Assembly: GCF_001418475.1 (NCBI RefSeq)
Contig: NZ_LIQX01000002.1
Coordinates: 1 to 54,363, forward strand
From: Streptomyces ossamyceticus
GTDB taxonomy: Bacteria; Actinomycetota; Actinomycetes; Streptomycetales; Streptomycetaceae
DNA: 54,363 nucleotides
Direction of reading: 5' to 3'
The notes beneath the pieces are model-generated. The model saw nothing but the letters and a program-made list of their open reading frames with translations, had not been told where the DNA came from and did no database searches. Positions 1 through 8,312 of this stretch are shown piece by piece. The translations under genes and the position numbers were made by a program. The first letter of the stretch is position 1, and each line of letters starts with the position of its first letter.

Positions 1-599
1 AGTTCCGTCCACTGGCGGGAGTCGCCCCGGTCGGGCCACGGCTCCTGGCAGGGGTCGGTGAGCTTCCACCACTCCTGGGTCTCGGGGTCGGCTTCGAGGG
101 CGGCCATGTCTGCCTCGGAGCCGTCGACGTACAGCTGCCGGGTGTCGAACCCGGTCCCGACGTCGGCCTGCCAGATGTTCTTCGCCGAGTCGTGCAGCGT
201 CCAGCCCGTGGCCCGCCGCGCGCCGGTGATGACCGGACGGGCGCCCAGCGCGGCCTTCCAGATCACCGAGTAACCGCTGGTGCCGGAGTCCGCCGAGGTG
301 AAGGTGAGGGGGTTCGTCAGCCGGTACGTGCCGTCGGCGACCTCCACGACGATGTCGCCCGTCATGGAGTTGTTCATGGCCCGGACGTTGGTCTTGGCCT
401 GGGTGGGGGAGCACGGCTGGCTGGTCGAGCAGGCGGTACCGGTGCCGTTGGGGGACACGTGGAGCGTCGCGGCGGTGGCGGCGGACGCGGGCACGGCCTG
501 CGCGACAACAGCACCGGCAGAGGCAGTGAGAGGCGCGAGTGCGGCAGGACATGGTCTGAGCCGGTCACGCACTGCGGGGCGAGAGCGGGTTGGGCGCAT
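1..599 (-). pseudogene. Chimeric gene: beta-helix glycosidase N-terminus joined to mutarotase C-terminal half (runs off window)
   Basis: Read on the minus strand from ATG at 599, this gives a secretion-type N-terminus ending near ASAAT, then a beta-helix enzyme start (LHVSPNGTG, DGTYRLTN, DTRQLYVDG) like the gene at 12526-15546. At about position 118 the reading changes, in frame, to ADMAALEADPETQEWW followed by KLTDPCQEPW. That is the C-terminal half of an L-rhamnose/L-fucose mutarotase and closely resembles the tail of the gene at 6253-6585. A beta-helix enzyme would continue with VRAxRARGP at the joint. The product cannot contain a complete domain of either family as far as seen, so I treat it as a recombination product. 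The gene continues past position 1, so its true 3' end is unknown. Confidence 0.8.
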
Positions 600-695
600 C
601 TGAGACCTTCCGATGATGGAAGAGGGCACGCGCGGGGCGTCCTCCACTCATGGGGATACGGTCCTGCGGCGATTGCGAAGGTGATACGGCGACGT

Positions 696-724
696 AACAT
701 TAGTCGTCATACGTATGCTGTCAA
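696..724 (-). promoter_or_regulatory. Promoter with embedded CATACGTATG operator
   Basis: On the minus strand TTGACA lies at 724-719, a 17-base spacer at 718-702, and AATGTT at 701-696. The spacer holds the perfect palindrome CATACGTATG. The 23 bases from 724 to 702 match 1640-1662 at 22 positions, so both promoters probably bind the same regulator, most simply the adjacent GntR protein (824-1588). It would drive the chimeric gene that starts at 599. Confidence 0.7.
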
Positions 725-752
725 TATGGTGCCGCAGACATAGATCTGCACC

Positions 753-797
753 ACAAAAGAAACCCGCCCCCGGCCTGATGGCTCGGGGGCGGGTTCC
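753..797 (-). terminator. Rho-independent terminator of the GntR gene
   Basis: The stem arms are AACCCGCCCCCG (761-772) and CGGGGGCGGGTT (784-795). In the minus direction the hairpin is followed by TTCTTTTGT, a T-rich tract just after the GntR gene stops at 824. Confidence 0.8.
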
Positions 798-823
798 GGC
801 GCACGCAAGGGCGCGGGACGCAC

Positions 824-1588
824 TCAACCGGTGATACCGGGATGCGGGTTACGGCGGCGGCTCCAGGCCGCTTCGATATGGGCCGTCATGGCCTGCGCCG
901 CACCCTGGGAGTCGCGGACGAGGAGCCGCTCGACGATCCGGCGGTGCTCGGCGTTCGCCTGCTCGCACGCGTGGCCGTCGGGAGTGCCGGTGTACAGGAA
1001 CGTACTGCGGGCCTGGGTGTGGACGGTTCGGATGATGGAACGACCCAGCCTGTTCCTGGACGCCTGCATGATCCGGTCATGGAAGAGCACATCGGTCTCG
1101 ACGAACCGGGCAGGAGTGGCGATCTCCTCGTCGAGGCGGTCGAGCAGCCCTTCCACCCCCCGGAGATCGTCATCGGTGGCGAGTTCGGCGGCCTGGGCCG
1201 CCATCTGCGCCTCAAGGGCCGAACGCACGCCGACAAGCTGGTCCAGTACGACGAGTTCGTCGTCGTGCTGGACGGTGGCCGCCAGGACGACAGGATCCAG
1301 GAGATTCCACTCCTCGGACTGGGTGACCGTGGTGCCGGAACCCTGCCGGGCCCGAACCAGCCCCTTGGCCTCCAGCGACTTGACCGCCTCGCGGATCGTG
1401 ATGCGGCTGACGCCGAACGTCTCGCACAGTTCAGGCTCGACCGGCAAGGTGGAGCCGGGAGGGATGGCACCCGAGACAATGATGTCGGTAAGGGACTCCA
1501 CCACCGCATGGGCCAGCCGTGCCGGTCGCCTGGGCCAGGGTTTCAGGGCCGACCGATCCTCGAGGCCGCTTCGGCCGCTCTTCGCCAT
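824..1588 (-). CDS. FadR-type GntR transcriptional regulator (FCD domain)
   Basis: A 254-residue cytoplasmic DNA-binding protein. Residues about 23-88 form the GntR winged helix (RLAHAVVESLTDIIVSGAI, then PEPELCETFGVSRITIREAV-like text and GLVRARQGSG). The rest is an all-helical FCD ligand domain with the usual metal-binding pattern (ETDVLFHDRI, AEHRRIVERL). The start at 1588 was chosen because the HTH begins normally after a short tail and longer readings run antisense into the enolase gene. It is divergent from the enolase gene, and the 23-bp operator-like element lies between them and again at 702-724. It is likely the local repressor, with a sugar acid or related pathway intermediate as effector; the ligand is inferred only from context. 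Confidence 0.9.
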   Translation of the reverse strand: MAKSGRSGLEDRSALKPWPRRPARLAHAVVESLTDIIVSGAIPPGSTLPVEPELCETFGVSRITIREAVKSLEAKGLVRARQGSGTTVTQSEEWNLLDPVVLAATVQHDDELVVLDQLVGVRSALEAQMAAQAAELATDDDLRGVEGLLDRLDEEIATPARFVETDVLFHDRIMQASRNRLGRSIIRTVHTQARSTFLYTGTPDGHACEQANAEHRRIVERLLVRDSQGAAQAMTAHIEAAWSRRRNPHPGITG

Positions 1589-1639
1589 ATGGCCCCTTCG
1601 CCGGTGTGGACGATCGCTGAGTCTACTGCTCCGAACACC

Positions 1640-1668
1640 TTGACAGCATTCGTATGACGACTTACGTT
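1640..1668 (+). promoter_or_regulatory. Promoter/operator of the enolase-transport-catabolic run
   Basis: TTGACA (1640-1645), a 17-base spacer containing CATTCGTATG, and TACGTT (1663-1668). The spacer and -35 box match the element at 702-724 at 22 of 23 positions. The operator half-sites lie between the -35 and -10 boxes, so a bound GntR protein would block RNA polymerase. Confidence 0.75.
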
Positions 1669-1714
1669 TCACGAAAATTTCGCAGCAGTAGCTGCCGTTG
1701 CAAGGGGTACGACC

Positions 1715-2830
1715 GTGCGCATTGCCGACGTGGAGAGCTATTCGGTGCGGGTTCCGGGTGCCAGTCCGCCGTTCGTCTGGCGTGACGGGTTGCTGGGCAG
1801 CCCGCCGGACGGCGAGGCCGCCGTGCTGCGCATCTGCACCGATGAAGGGGTCGAGGGCATCGCGATGGCCCCCCGTCGGGGCAGTGCCGTCATCCTGGCG
1901 GACCTTCTGGACCGCTTCCTGCGCAAGGAGCTCGTGGGCCAGGACCCGCTGCAGCGGGAATGGCTGTGGCACCGCATGTGGGAGCTGGACCGCACCGAGG
2001 AGCTGCCCCTCTATCTGCTCGGCCTCGTCGACACCGCGCTGTGGGACCTGGCCGGCAGGCTCGCGGACCGGCCCACCTGGCAGATGCTGGGCGGTTTCCG
2101 CACCTCGATCCCCGCCTACGCCTCGACCGTCACCTACTCCTCGGTGGAGGAGTACCTGGACATCGCCGACCAGGCCCTGGAGCTCGGATACCCGGCCATC
2201 AAGCTCCACGCCTGGGGCGACGCACGCCGCGACGCCCGGCTGTCGGTGGCCCTGCGGGAACACGTGGGGGACGCGATTCCCCTGATGTTCGACGGGTCCG
2301 CCGGATTCGACCTCCCCGACGCGATCTACCTCGGGCATGCCTTGTCCGACGCGGACTACCTCTGGTACGAGGAGCCGATCCGGGAGTTCAGCATCACCGC
2401 GTACAAGCGCCTCTCCGACGCGGTGGCGGTGCCCCTGCTGGTGGCCGAGACCTCCGACGGGGCCCACATGAACTCGGCCGACTTCATCCAGGCCGGCGCC
2501 GCCACCTTCGGCGTCCGCGCCTCCACCCAACTGCGCGGCGGCTTCACCGGCGCCATGCGCACCGCTCACCTCGCCGACGCCTACCGGCTGCGCGCCGAGG
2601 TGCACGGGCCGGAGATCCCCAACCGACACCTGTGCATGGCCATCTCGAACACCACGTACTACGAGTCCCTGGTCATGGGCAATCCCATCAGCCGCGAGAG
2701 CGGCATCGACGCTCAAGGACTCGTCCACGCCCCCACCGGGCCCGGCGTGGCGCTGCCCGCCGGCCTGGACTACCCTCCCGTCCTTCAGCGGTTTGTCGAC
2801 AAGGGGACTTTGACGCCGCCGAAGGCCTGA
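1715..2830 (+). CDS. Mandelate racemase/enolase-superfamily sugar-acid dehydratase
   Basis: A 371-residue cytoplasmic enzyme with the enolase-superfamily barrel. Visible are AIKLHAWGD (lysine-x-histidine at strand 2), then metal ligands in LMFDGS, WYEEPI and VAETSDG, and the C-terminal AEVHGP segment that supplies a histidine. The start is GTG 1715 with AAGGGG about 8 bases upstream. Position next to a mutarotase, SDR, FAH hydrolase, AKR and lactonase suggests it dehydrates L-fuconate or L-rhamnonate to a 2-keto-3-deoxy acid. It is shorter than classical L-fuconate dehydratase (about 430 residues) and has KxH rather than KxK, so the exact substrate is uncertain. Confidence 0.85.
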   Translation: MRIADVESYSVRVPGASPPFVWRDGLLGSPPDGEAAVLRICTDEGVEGIAMAPRRGSAVILADLLDRFLRKELVGQDPLQREWLWHRMWELDRTEELPLYLLGLVDTALWDLAGRLADRPTWQMLGGFRTSIPAYASTVTYSSVEEYLDIADQALELGYPAIKLHAWGDARRDARLSVALREHVGDAIPLMFDGSAGFDLPDAIYLGHALSDADYLWYEEPIREFSITAYKRLSDAVAVPLLVAETSDGAHMNSADFIQAGAATFGVRASTQLRGGFTGAMRTAHLADAYRLRAEVHGPEIPNRHLCMAISNTTYYESLVMGNPISRESGIDAQGLVHAPTGPGVALPAGLDYPPVLQRFVDKGTLTPPKA

Positions 2831-2985
2831 TCAGCCCAGTCCACCCACTCCCGCCCCGCCGCTCCCACGATCGCCCCGTACCCGACCCTCCACGCCTTCG
2901 GTACCTGATCCCTCCACACCTCCTCTCTCCGGTGCTTGCGCCGACATCCCGCGGATCTCCGCAGAACGCAGACATGAGGTCAGTC

Positions 2986-4353
2986 ATGAACAGCGACGTT
3001 CCCGTCACCTCCCGCCGCCAGGTCAGACGCGTTGCCGGCGCGGCCCTGGGCGCCGTCTCCCTTCTCGCGCTCTCCGCCTGCGGCAGCGCGGATCCCGCAG
3101 CCGCCGGGGCGTCCGCCTCCCCCGTGACCTTCAAGCCTGTGAAGCAGGAGGAAGGCAGCCAGATCACGGTCTGGGCGGACGCCGCCCGAGTCCCCGGCGT
3201 GCAGGCCTATCAGAAGGCTCACCCGGACGTGAAGATCAAGATCGTCACGTACAGCGGCGACGCCAACGGCGCCAATGACCTGCAGACAAAGGTCCGACTG
3301 TTCGACCGGACCGGCAGCGGCTGGCCGGACGTCGCCTTCAGCGCCAACGTCAACGACGGCAGTTGGACCACTCAGGGCAAGACCCCCTTTGCTGCCCCGG
3401 TCGACAAGGGCCTGATCCCCCAGTCCACCCTGAACGGCTTCGCGTACGGTGCGCTGAACCCCTGCAAGTTCAACGGCACCACCTACTGTCTGCGCAACGA
3501 CCTGGCCCAGAACGTGCTCTGGTACAACAAGAAGCTCCTGGACAAGTTCGGCTACTCCGTCCCGACCACCTGGGAGGAGTACGAGGCACTCGGCAAGAAG
3601 GTCGCCAAGGAGCACCCGGGATACCTGGTCGGAACCGCCGGAGACGCCTGGAGCCCCGAGGTGTACTTCTGGGCGAGCCAGTGCCCCGCCAGCACCGTGA
3701 CCGACGGCAACAAGGTCAAGGTCGACCTGCAGGACGCCAAGTGCACCCGGATGGCCAAACTGCTCGACAGCCTGATCGCCCAGGGCTCGGTGTCCAAGGA
3801 CACCGTCTTCAGCGCCGGCTTCGTCAAGAACCAGGCAAGCAAGGTCCTGATGCTCCCCGGCCCCTCCTGGTACGGCCAGGTGCTCTTCAACTCCACCTTC
3901 AAGATCCCCAAGGGGCAGATCGCCGCCGCCTCGCCGCTGAAGTTCCAGGGCGACGCCAAGAACTACACCGGCAACGTCGGCGGCGGGCTGTGGTTCGTCT
4001 CCTCTCACAGCAAGAACCTCAAGGCGTCCGCCGACCTGGTCACCTGGATGACGACCTCCAACGAGTACCAGGCCACCGCGGGCACCTACCCCGCGTACAA
4101 GGAGGCAGCCGTCGCCTGGCTCGCCGGCCAGAAGAAGACCGGCTACTTCGCCCAGGACGTCGGCCCGGTCTTCCAGGACGCGGCGGAACTCGTCTGGCCC
4201 GGCTGGTCCGCCACCCAGTACAGCCAGGAAGCGATCTACTCCTCCACCGTGGTCCCGGCCCTGAACTCGGGCAAGACCCTCACCGACACCCTGGGCACCT
4301 GGCAGACGGCCATCACCGACAAGGCCAAGTCCCTCGGATACACCGTCAACTAG
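2986..4353 (+). CDS. Sugar ABC transporter substrate-binding lipoprotein
   Basis: A 455-residue extracellular solute-binding protein (family 1, MalE/UgpB type). It has an RRQVRR n-region and a lipobox LSAC, so it should be anchored by a diacylated cysteine. Mature sequence shows the family pattern (QITVWADAA, ALNPCKFNGTTYCLRND, NVLWYNKKLLDKFG, PTTWEEYEALGKKV). ATG 2986 is preferred over ATG 2974 because GAGGT sits 6 bases upstream of the former. It is followed 12 bases later by two matching permeases. No ATPase is encoded nearby, so the shared MsiK-type ATPase of streptomycetes probably powers it. The likely cargo is a fucose- or deoxyhexose-containing sugar, by context. Confidence 0.92.
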   Translation: MNSDVPVTSRRQVRRVAGAALGAVSLLALSACGSADPAAAGASASPVTFKPVKQEEGSQITVWADAARVPGVQAYQKAHPDVKIKIVTYSGDANGANDLQTKVRLFDRTGSGWPDVAFSANVNDGSWTTQGKTPFAAPVDKGLIPQSTLNGFAYGALNPCKFNGTTYCLRNDLAQNVLWYNKKLLDKFGYSVPTTWEEYEALGKKVAKEHPGYLVGTAGDAWSPEVYFWASQCPASTVTDGNKVKVDLQDAKCTRMAKLLDSLIAQGSVSKDTVFSAGFVKNQASKVLMLPGPSWYGQVLFNSTFKIPKGQIAAASPLKFQGDAKNYTGNVGGGLWFVSSHSKNLKASADLVTWMTTSNEYQATAGTYPAYKEAAVAWLAGQKKTGYFAQDVGPVFQDAAELVWPGWSATQYSQEAIYSSTVVPALNSGKTLTDTLGTWQTAITDKAKSLGYTVN

Positions 4354-4365
4354 CGAAGCGGACCG

Positions 4366-5286
4366 ATGACCACCCACCTCGCAACGGAGCGGAGCGGCCG
4401 CCGCGGCGGCCGCTCGGCCCGCAACCCGGTCGGACGTGCCGGTTACGTCTTCGTCTCCGGCTATGTCCTGTTCCTGCTCGCCTTCGGCGTCCTGCCCACC
4501 GTTTATGCGGTGTGGCTGGCGCTGTCCAACTCCCGCAACCAGCTCGTCGGGATCGGCAACTTCACCCGGACGTTCACCGACTACCGCTTCGGTCCGGCCT
4601 TCCTCCACATCGGCCTGTACCTGGTGGTCTGGCTGGCCAGTCTGATGATCCTGGTGGTGCTGCTCTCCCTGATGCTGCACGGACGCATGCGTAGGGCCTC
4701 CACCACCCTGAGGTTCCTGTTCTACCTGCCGGGCGCCCTCGCCGGGGTGGCGAGCGTACTGCTCTTCCTGATCCTCCTCGACCCGGCCGCCAGTCCGGTC
4801 GGCTGGCTGCTGAAGGGCTTCGGCTGGAACACCCTCGCCCAGGTCAACGCCCCCGGCCACCTGCCGGTTCTCTTCACCGTCATCGCCTTCTGGACCGGGG
4901 CCGGCGGCTGGATCGTGGTCATGTACGGCGCACTCAACAGCATCCCGGACGAAATCCTGGAGGCCGCCCGCATCGACGGCGCCAGCACGCTCCAGATCGC
5001 CCTGCGCATCCAGATCCCCATGATCACCAAGTGGATCGCGTACATGCTGATCCTGGCCTTCGCGGCCGGCACCCAGCTCTTCGTCGAGCCACAATTGGTC
5101 TCCCTCGCCAGCTGGGGCATGATCCCCGACAGCTGGTCACCGAACCAGCTGTCCTACCAGTACGCCTTCCAGGCCGGCGACTTCAACGGAGCGGCGGCGC
5201 TCTCCATCGACCTCCTCGTCCTGGGTCTGGCCTGCGCGGCGCTCGTCGTCTTCCGTACCGGCCTGTTCGACAGGGACGAACGATGA
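4366..5286 (+). CDS. Sugar ABC transporter permease, MalF/UgpA type
   Basis: A 306-residue membrane protein with about six transmembrane segments (for example YVFVSGYVLFLLAFGVL and LMILVVLLSLML). The EAA loop is present as EILEAARIDGAS followed by IQIPMI, which contacts the ATPase. It lies 12 bases after the binding lipoprotein and its stop overlaps the next start (ATGA), so the two permeases are translationally coupled. A family-typical glycine follows the EAA motif region. The cargo is inferred from neighbours only. Confidence 0.92.
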   Translation: MTTHLATERSGRRGGRSARNPVGRAGYVFVSGYVLFLLAFGVLPTVYAVWLALSNSRNQLVGIGNFTRTFTDYRFGPAFLHIGLYLVVWLASLMILVVLLSLMLHGRMRRASTTLRFLFYLPGALAGVASVLLFLILLDPAASPVGWLLKGFGWNTLAQVNAPGHLPVLFTVIAFWTGAGGWIVVMYGALNSIPDEILEAARIDGASTLQIALRIQIPMITKWIAYMLILAFAAGTQLFVEPQLVSLASWGMIPDSWSPNQLSYQYAFQAGDFNGAAALSIDLLVLGLACAALVVFRTGLFDRDER

Positions 5287-6248
5287 CCACGGCTCCCACG
5301 ACCACAGCCCGCCGAACCCAGCCGCCCCGAACCGCCGGCGCCTGCACCAATCCGAGGAAGCCCATGCACCGGACGCGCCGCCCACGCTCACTGGCCGCCC
5401 GGCTGGCCTGGCTCATCGTCATGGCCCTGGCGGTGCTGTTCTTCTGTGTGCCGGTGGTGTGGCTGCTGCTGGCCACGACCAAGACCGACGGCCAGATCGT
5501 GCGGGACAACCCGTTCTCCTTCGGTTCCCCCACCGCGATCGCCGACGCCTGGCACCATCTCTACGCCTTCCAGGAGGGCGCCATCCTCACCTGGCTGAAG
5601 AACTCGGCGCTCTACACGTTCGGCGCACTGGCCATCACCCTGGTGACATCGATCCCCGCCGGGTACGCGCTGGCTCTCACCCAGTTCATCGGGCGCCGGA
5701 TGCTTTTGACCATCACCATGCTCGTGATGCTCATGCCGACAGCCGCCATGGTGCTTCCCCTGTACCTGGGGATGAACGCCGTGCACCTGGACGGCACGAT
5801 CTGGTCGGTGATCCTTCCCTTCTCCTTCTTCCCGTTCGGGGTCTACCTCACCTACATCTACTTCTCTTCCAACGTCCCCGCCGACCTGCTGTCCGCCGCG
5901 CGGATCGACGGCTGCTCGGAGTGGCAGGTCTTCCGTCTCGTCGCGATGCCGCTGGCCAAGCCGGTGATCGCCCTGGTCGGGTTCTTCAACTTCGTCGGCA
6001 ATTGGAACAACTTCTTCCTGCCGTTCGTGATGCTCCCCGACAGCTCGCAGTATCCGGCGCAGGTGGGGCTGAACAACCTGCTCGCCGCCTCGCCGCTGTT
6101 CAACACCTCCGGCGGCGCCGGCAACCAGATCATGCGGCCCGAACTGGCCCTGGCCACCCTGGTCACCATCGTCCCCGTGCTGATCGTCTTCCTCTTCTCC
6201 CAGCGCGCCCTCGTAGCCGGCATGCTCGCCGGCGCCACCAAGGAGTGA
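5283..6248 (+). CDS. Sugar ABC transporter permease, MalG type
   Basis: A 321-residue membrane protein with a long basic cytoplasmic N-terminus, then six hydrophobic segments beginning LAWLIVMALAVLFFCVPVV. The EAA-type loop is seen as DLLSAARIDGCSEWQVF with VAMPLAKP following. Start ATG 5283 overlaps the stop of the first permease. It forms the heterodimeric channel with that protein and ends 4 bases before the mutarotase gene, so uptake and catabolism are one operon. Confidence 0.92.
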   Translation: MTTAPTTTARRTQPPRTAGACTNPRKPMHRTRRPRSLAARLAWLIVMALAVLFFCVPVVWLLLATTKTDGQIVRDNPFSFGSPTAIADAWHHLYAFQEGAILTWLKNSALYTFGALAITLVTSIPAGYALALTQFIGRRMLLTITMLVMLMPTAAMVLPLYLGMNAVHLDGTIWSVILPFSFFPFGVYLTYIYFSSNVPADLLSAARIDGCSEWQVFRLVAMPLAKPVIALVGFFNFVGNWNNFFLPFVMLPDSSQYPAQVGLNNLLAASPLFNTSGGAGNQIMRPELALATLVTIVPVLIVFLFSQRALVAGMLAGATKE

Positions 6249-6252
6249 CGAC

Positions 6253-6585
6253 ATGGCAGCTCCCCTACGTGTCGGCTCTGTGATCCGGCTGCGTCCGGAC
6301 AAGGCCGAGGAGTACCTCGCACTGCACCGCGCCGTCCCGGCCCCCGTGCTCGCGGCACTGCGCAGAGCGCATATCACGAACTACTCGATCTTCCTGCGGG
6401 ACGGCACCCTGTTCGCGTACTACGAGTACACGGGCGAGGACTACGCCTCGGACATGGCCGCCATCGCCGCGGACCCCGACACCCAGCGGTGGTGGACCCT
6501 CACCGACCCCTGCCAGCTCCCCCTTGACAGTGCCGCCGAAGGCGAACGCTGGGTCGAGGCGACAGAGGTCTTCCACCTTGACTGA
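6253..6585 (+). CDS. L-rhamnose/L-fucose-type mutarotase
   Basis: A 110-residue dimeric alpha/beta protein of the RhaM (DUF718) family, which interconverts alpha and beta anomers of a 6-deoxyhexose so that a dehydrogenase gets the anomer it needs. Family marks are RLRPDKAEEYLALHRAV, NYSIFLRDGTLFAYYEY, DMAAIAADPDTQRWW and the terminal VFHLD. AAGGAG lies 8 bases before the ATG. Its position directly after the permeases and before oxidation enzymes supports L-fucose over L-rhamnose only weakly; the name follows the pathway, not the sequence. A second, partial copy of its C-terminal half is fused to a beta-helix gene at 1-118. Confidence 0.9.
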   Translation: MAAPLRVGSVIRLRPDKAEEYLALHRAVPAPVLAALRRAHITNYSIFLRDGTLFAYYEYTGEDYASDMAAIAADPDTQRWWTLTDPCQLPLDSAAEGERWVEATEVFHLD

Positions 6586-6678
6586 GCGGCACGGCACCGA
6601 CTCGGGCCGCCGCACGGCCCCCACCCGACGACCGGCCCGAGCCGACCCACGCGATTCCCGAAAGAGGAACTTTCCCCC

Positions 6679-7557
6679 ATGAAGCTGATGAGGTACGGAG
6701 ACGCCGGACTCGAGGTCCCCGCGGTCCTGGCCCCCGACGCCGACGGCCGAGAACGGGTGCTCGACCTGTCGCCGGTGACCCGCGACATCGACCGCGGCTT
6801 CTGGGAGGCCGGTGGTCCGCTGCTGGTGCGCGACGCCCTGGACCGAGACCTTCTCCAGGAACTACCGGTGTCCGGTCTGCGCGTCGGGGCCCCGGTGGCC
6901 CGCCCGGGGAAGGTGGTGTGCATCGGACTGAACTACCGTGACCACGCCGAGGAGACGGGAGCCGCCATCCCGGCGCGGCCGGTGGTCTTCATGAAGGACC
7001 CCGGTACGGTGGTCGGTCCCTTCGACACGGTGTCGATTCCCCGTGGTTCGACGAAGACCGACTGGGAGGTCGAACTCGCGGTCGTCATCGGCCGGCGCGC
7101 CCGCTACCTGGCCTCGCCGGACACGGCGCTGGAGTACGTGGCCGGCTACGCGATCAGCAACGACGTGTCCGAGCGGGAGTTCCAGCTCGAGTACTCGTCC
7201 CAGTGGGACCTGGGCAAGTCCTGCGAGGGCTTCAATCCCCTGGGACCGGCTCTGGTGTCGGCGGACGACGTGCCGGACCCGCAGTCCCTGGGCCTGCGTC
7301 TGCACGTGGACGGGGTACGGCGGCAGAACGGCCACACCAAGCACATGATCTTCGACGTGGCCCACCTGATCTGGTATCTGAGCCAGTACATGGTCCTGGA
7401 GCCCGGCGACCTGATCAACACCGGGACACCCGCGGGCGTCGCGCTGGGGCTGCCCGATGCCCCGTATCTGCGCGCGGGTCAGGTCGTCGAGCTGGAGATC
7501 GACGGCCTGGGCAGCCAGCGGCAGACCTTCACCGCGGCGGGCGACGCGACGGCATGA
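6679..7557 (+). CDS. Fumarylacetoacetate hydrolase-family protein (likely 2,4-diketo-3-deoxy-L-fuconate hydrolase)
   Basis: A 292-residue metal-dependent C-C bond hydrolase. The catalytic FAH domain starts near residue 75 (GLNYRDHAEETGA), with the metal-binding DWEVELAVVIG motif, SNDVSEREFQ, and the conserved NTGTPAGVALG loop near the C-terminus. In the L-fucose oxidative pathway this family splits 2,4-diketo-3-deoxy-L-fuconate into pyruvate and lactate, which fits the adjoining SDR and dehydratase. It overlaps the SDR gene by ATGA. It could act on another 2,4-diketo acid. Confidence 0.88.
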   Translation: MKLMRYGDAGLEVPAVLAPDADGRERVLDLSPVTRDIDRGFWEAGGPLLVRDALDRDLLQELPVSGLRVGAPVARPGKVVCIGLNYRDHAEETGAAIPARPVVFMKDPGTVVGPFDTVSIPRGSTKTDWEVELAVVIGRRARYLASPDTALEYVAGYAISNDVSEREFQLEYSSQWDLGKSCEGFNPLGPALVSADDVPDPQSLGLRLHVDGVRRQNGHTKHMIFDVAHLIWYLSQYMVLEPGDLINTGTPAGVALGLPDAPYLRAGQVVELEIDGLGSQRQTFTAAGDATA

Positions 7558-8312
7558 GCGAGCTGAAGGGCCTGCGGGCCGTCGTCACCGGCGGCGCTTC
7601 AGGTATCGGTGCCGCCACCGCCCGGCTCCTCGCCCACCGCGGGGCCGAGGTCTGCGTCCTGGACGTCGCCCCCCGAAGCGTCACGGAACCGCTGCACGGC
7701 TGTCAGGCCGACGTCAGCGACGACGCCTCCGTCCGCGCAGCGATCCAGGCCGCGGTCACCGCCATGGGAGGCCTGGACATCCTGGTCAACAACGCCGGCA
7801 TAAGCGCGGTCGGCAGGGTGGAGGACAACCCCGACGAACTGTGGCACCGCGTGCTGGACGTGAACGTCCTGGGCATCGTCCGCACCACCCGGGCCGCCCT
7901 GCCCCATCTGCGCGCCTCCCGCCACGCCGCCGTCGTCAACGTCTGCTCCATCGCGGCCACCGCCGGACTGCCTCAGCGCGCCCTGTATTCCGCGAGCAAG
8001 GGAGCCGTACTCTCCCTCACCCTGGCCATGGCCGCCGACCACGTCCGCGAAGGCATCCGCGTCAACTGCGTCAACCCCGGCACCGCCGACACCCCCTGGG
8101 TGGCCCGGCTCCTGGACGCAGCCGACGACCCGGAGGCGGAACGCGCCGCCCTCGACGCACGCCAGCCCCTGGGCCGCCTGGTCACCGCGGACGAGGTGGC
8201 AGCGGCCGTGGTCTACCTGGCGAGCCCCGCCGCGGCGTCCGTCACCGGCATCGCCCTCGCCGTCGACGGTGGCGCGCAGGGGCTCCGGCTGCGCCCGGTG
8301 GCCGGTATATGA
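7554..8312 (+). CDS. SDR dehydrogenase (likely 2-keto-3-deoxy-L-fuconate dehydrogenase)
   Basis: A 252-residue classical short-chain dehydrogenase. The cofactor loop is TGGASGIGAA, the acidic residue after strand 2 (CVLDVAP) favours NAD, NNAG is present, and the catalytic triad is in NVCSIAA and YSASKG. The C-terminus AVDGGAQGLRLR is typical of the L-fucose and L-rhamnose pathway SDRs. It overlaps both neighbours by ATGA, so FAH, SDR and AKR are made together. The proposed reaction oxidises C4 of the 2-keto-3-deoxy acid to feed the FAH enzyme. It could alternatively be the sugar 1-dehydrogenase, but the AKR fills that role better. Confidence 0.88.
   Translation: MSELKGLRAVVTGGASGIGAATARLLAHRGAEVCVLDVAPRSVTEPLHGCQADVSDDASVRAAIQAAVTAMGGLDILVNNAGISAVGRVEDNPDELWHRVLDVNVLGIVRTTRAALPHLRASRHAAVVNVCSIAATAGLPQRALYSASKGAVLSLTLAMAADHVREGIRVNCVNPGTADTPWVARLLDAADDPEAERAALDARQPLGRLVTADEVAAAVVYLASPAAASVTGIALAVDGGAQGLRLRPVAGI

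Noticed and set aside
374..700. Open minus-strand frame in the left promoter region
   Set aside because: Overlaps the chimeric gene and its promoter in another frame; the proline/arginine-rich product has no family features.
755..797. Possible attenuator or riboswitch before the chimeric gene
   Set aside because: The hairpin followed by T-rich sequence is on the minus strand just after the GntR stop, so it is a plain terminator.
824..2728. 634-residue minus reading joining the GntR gene with sequence antisense to the enolase gene
   Set aside because: The extra N-terminal 380 residues are pure antisense of the enolase; the HTH starts normally at 1588.
2980..5094. Long minus-strand open frame opposite the binding protein and permease
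   Set aside because: High-GC antisense artefact; the + strand shows clear lipoprotein and permease features.
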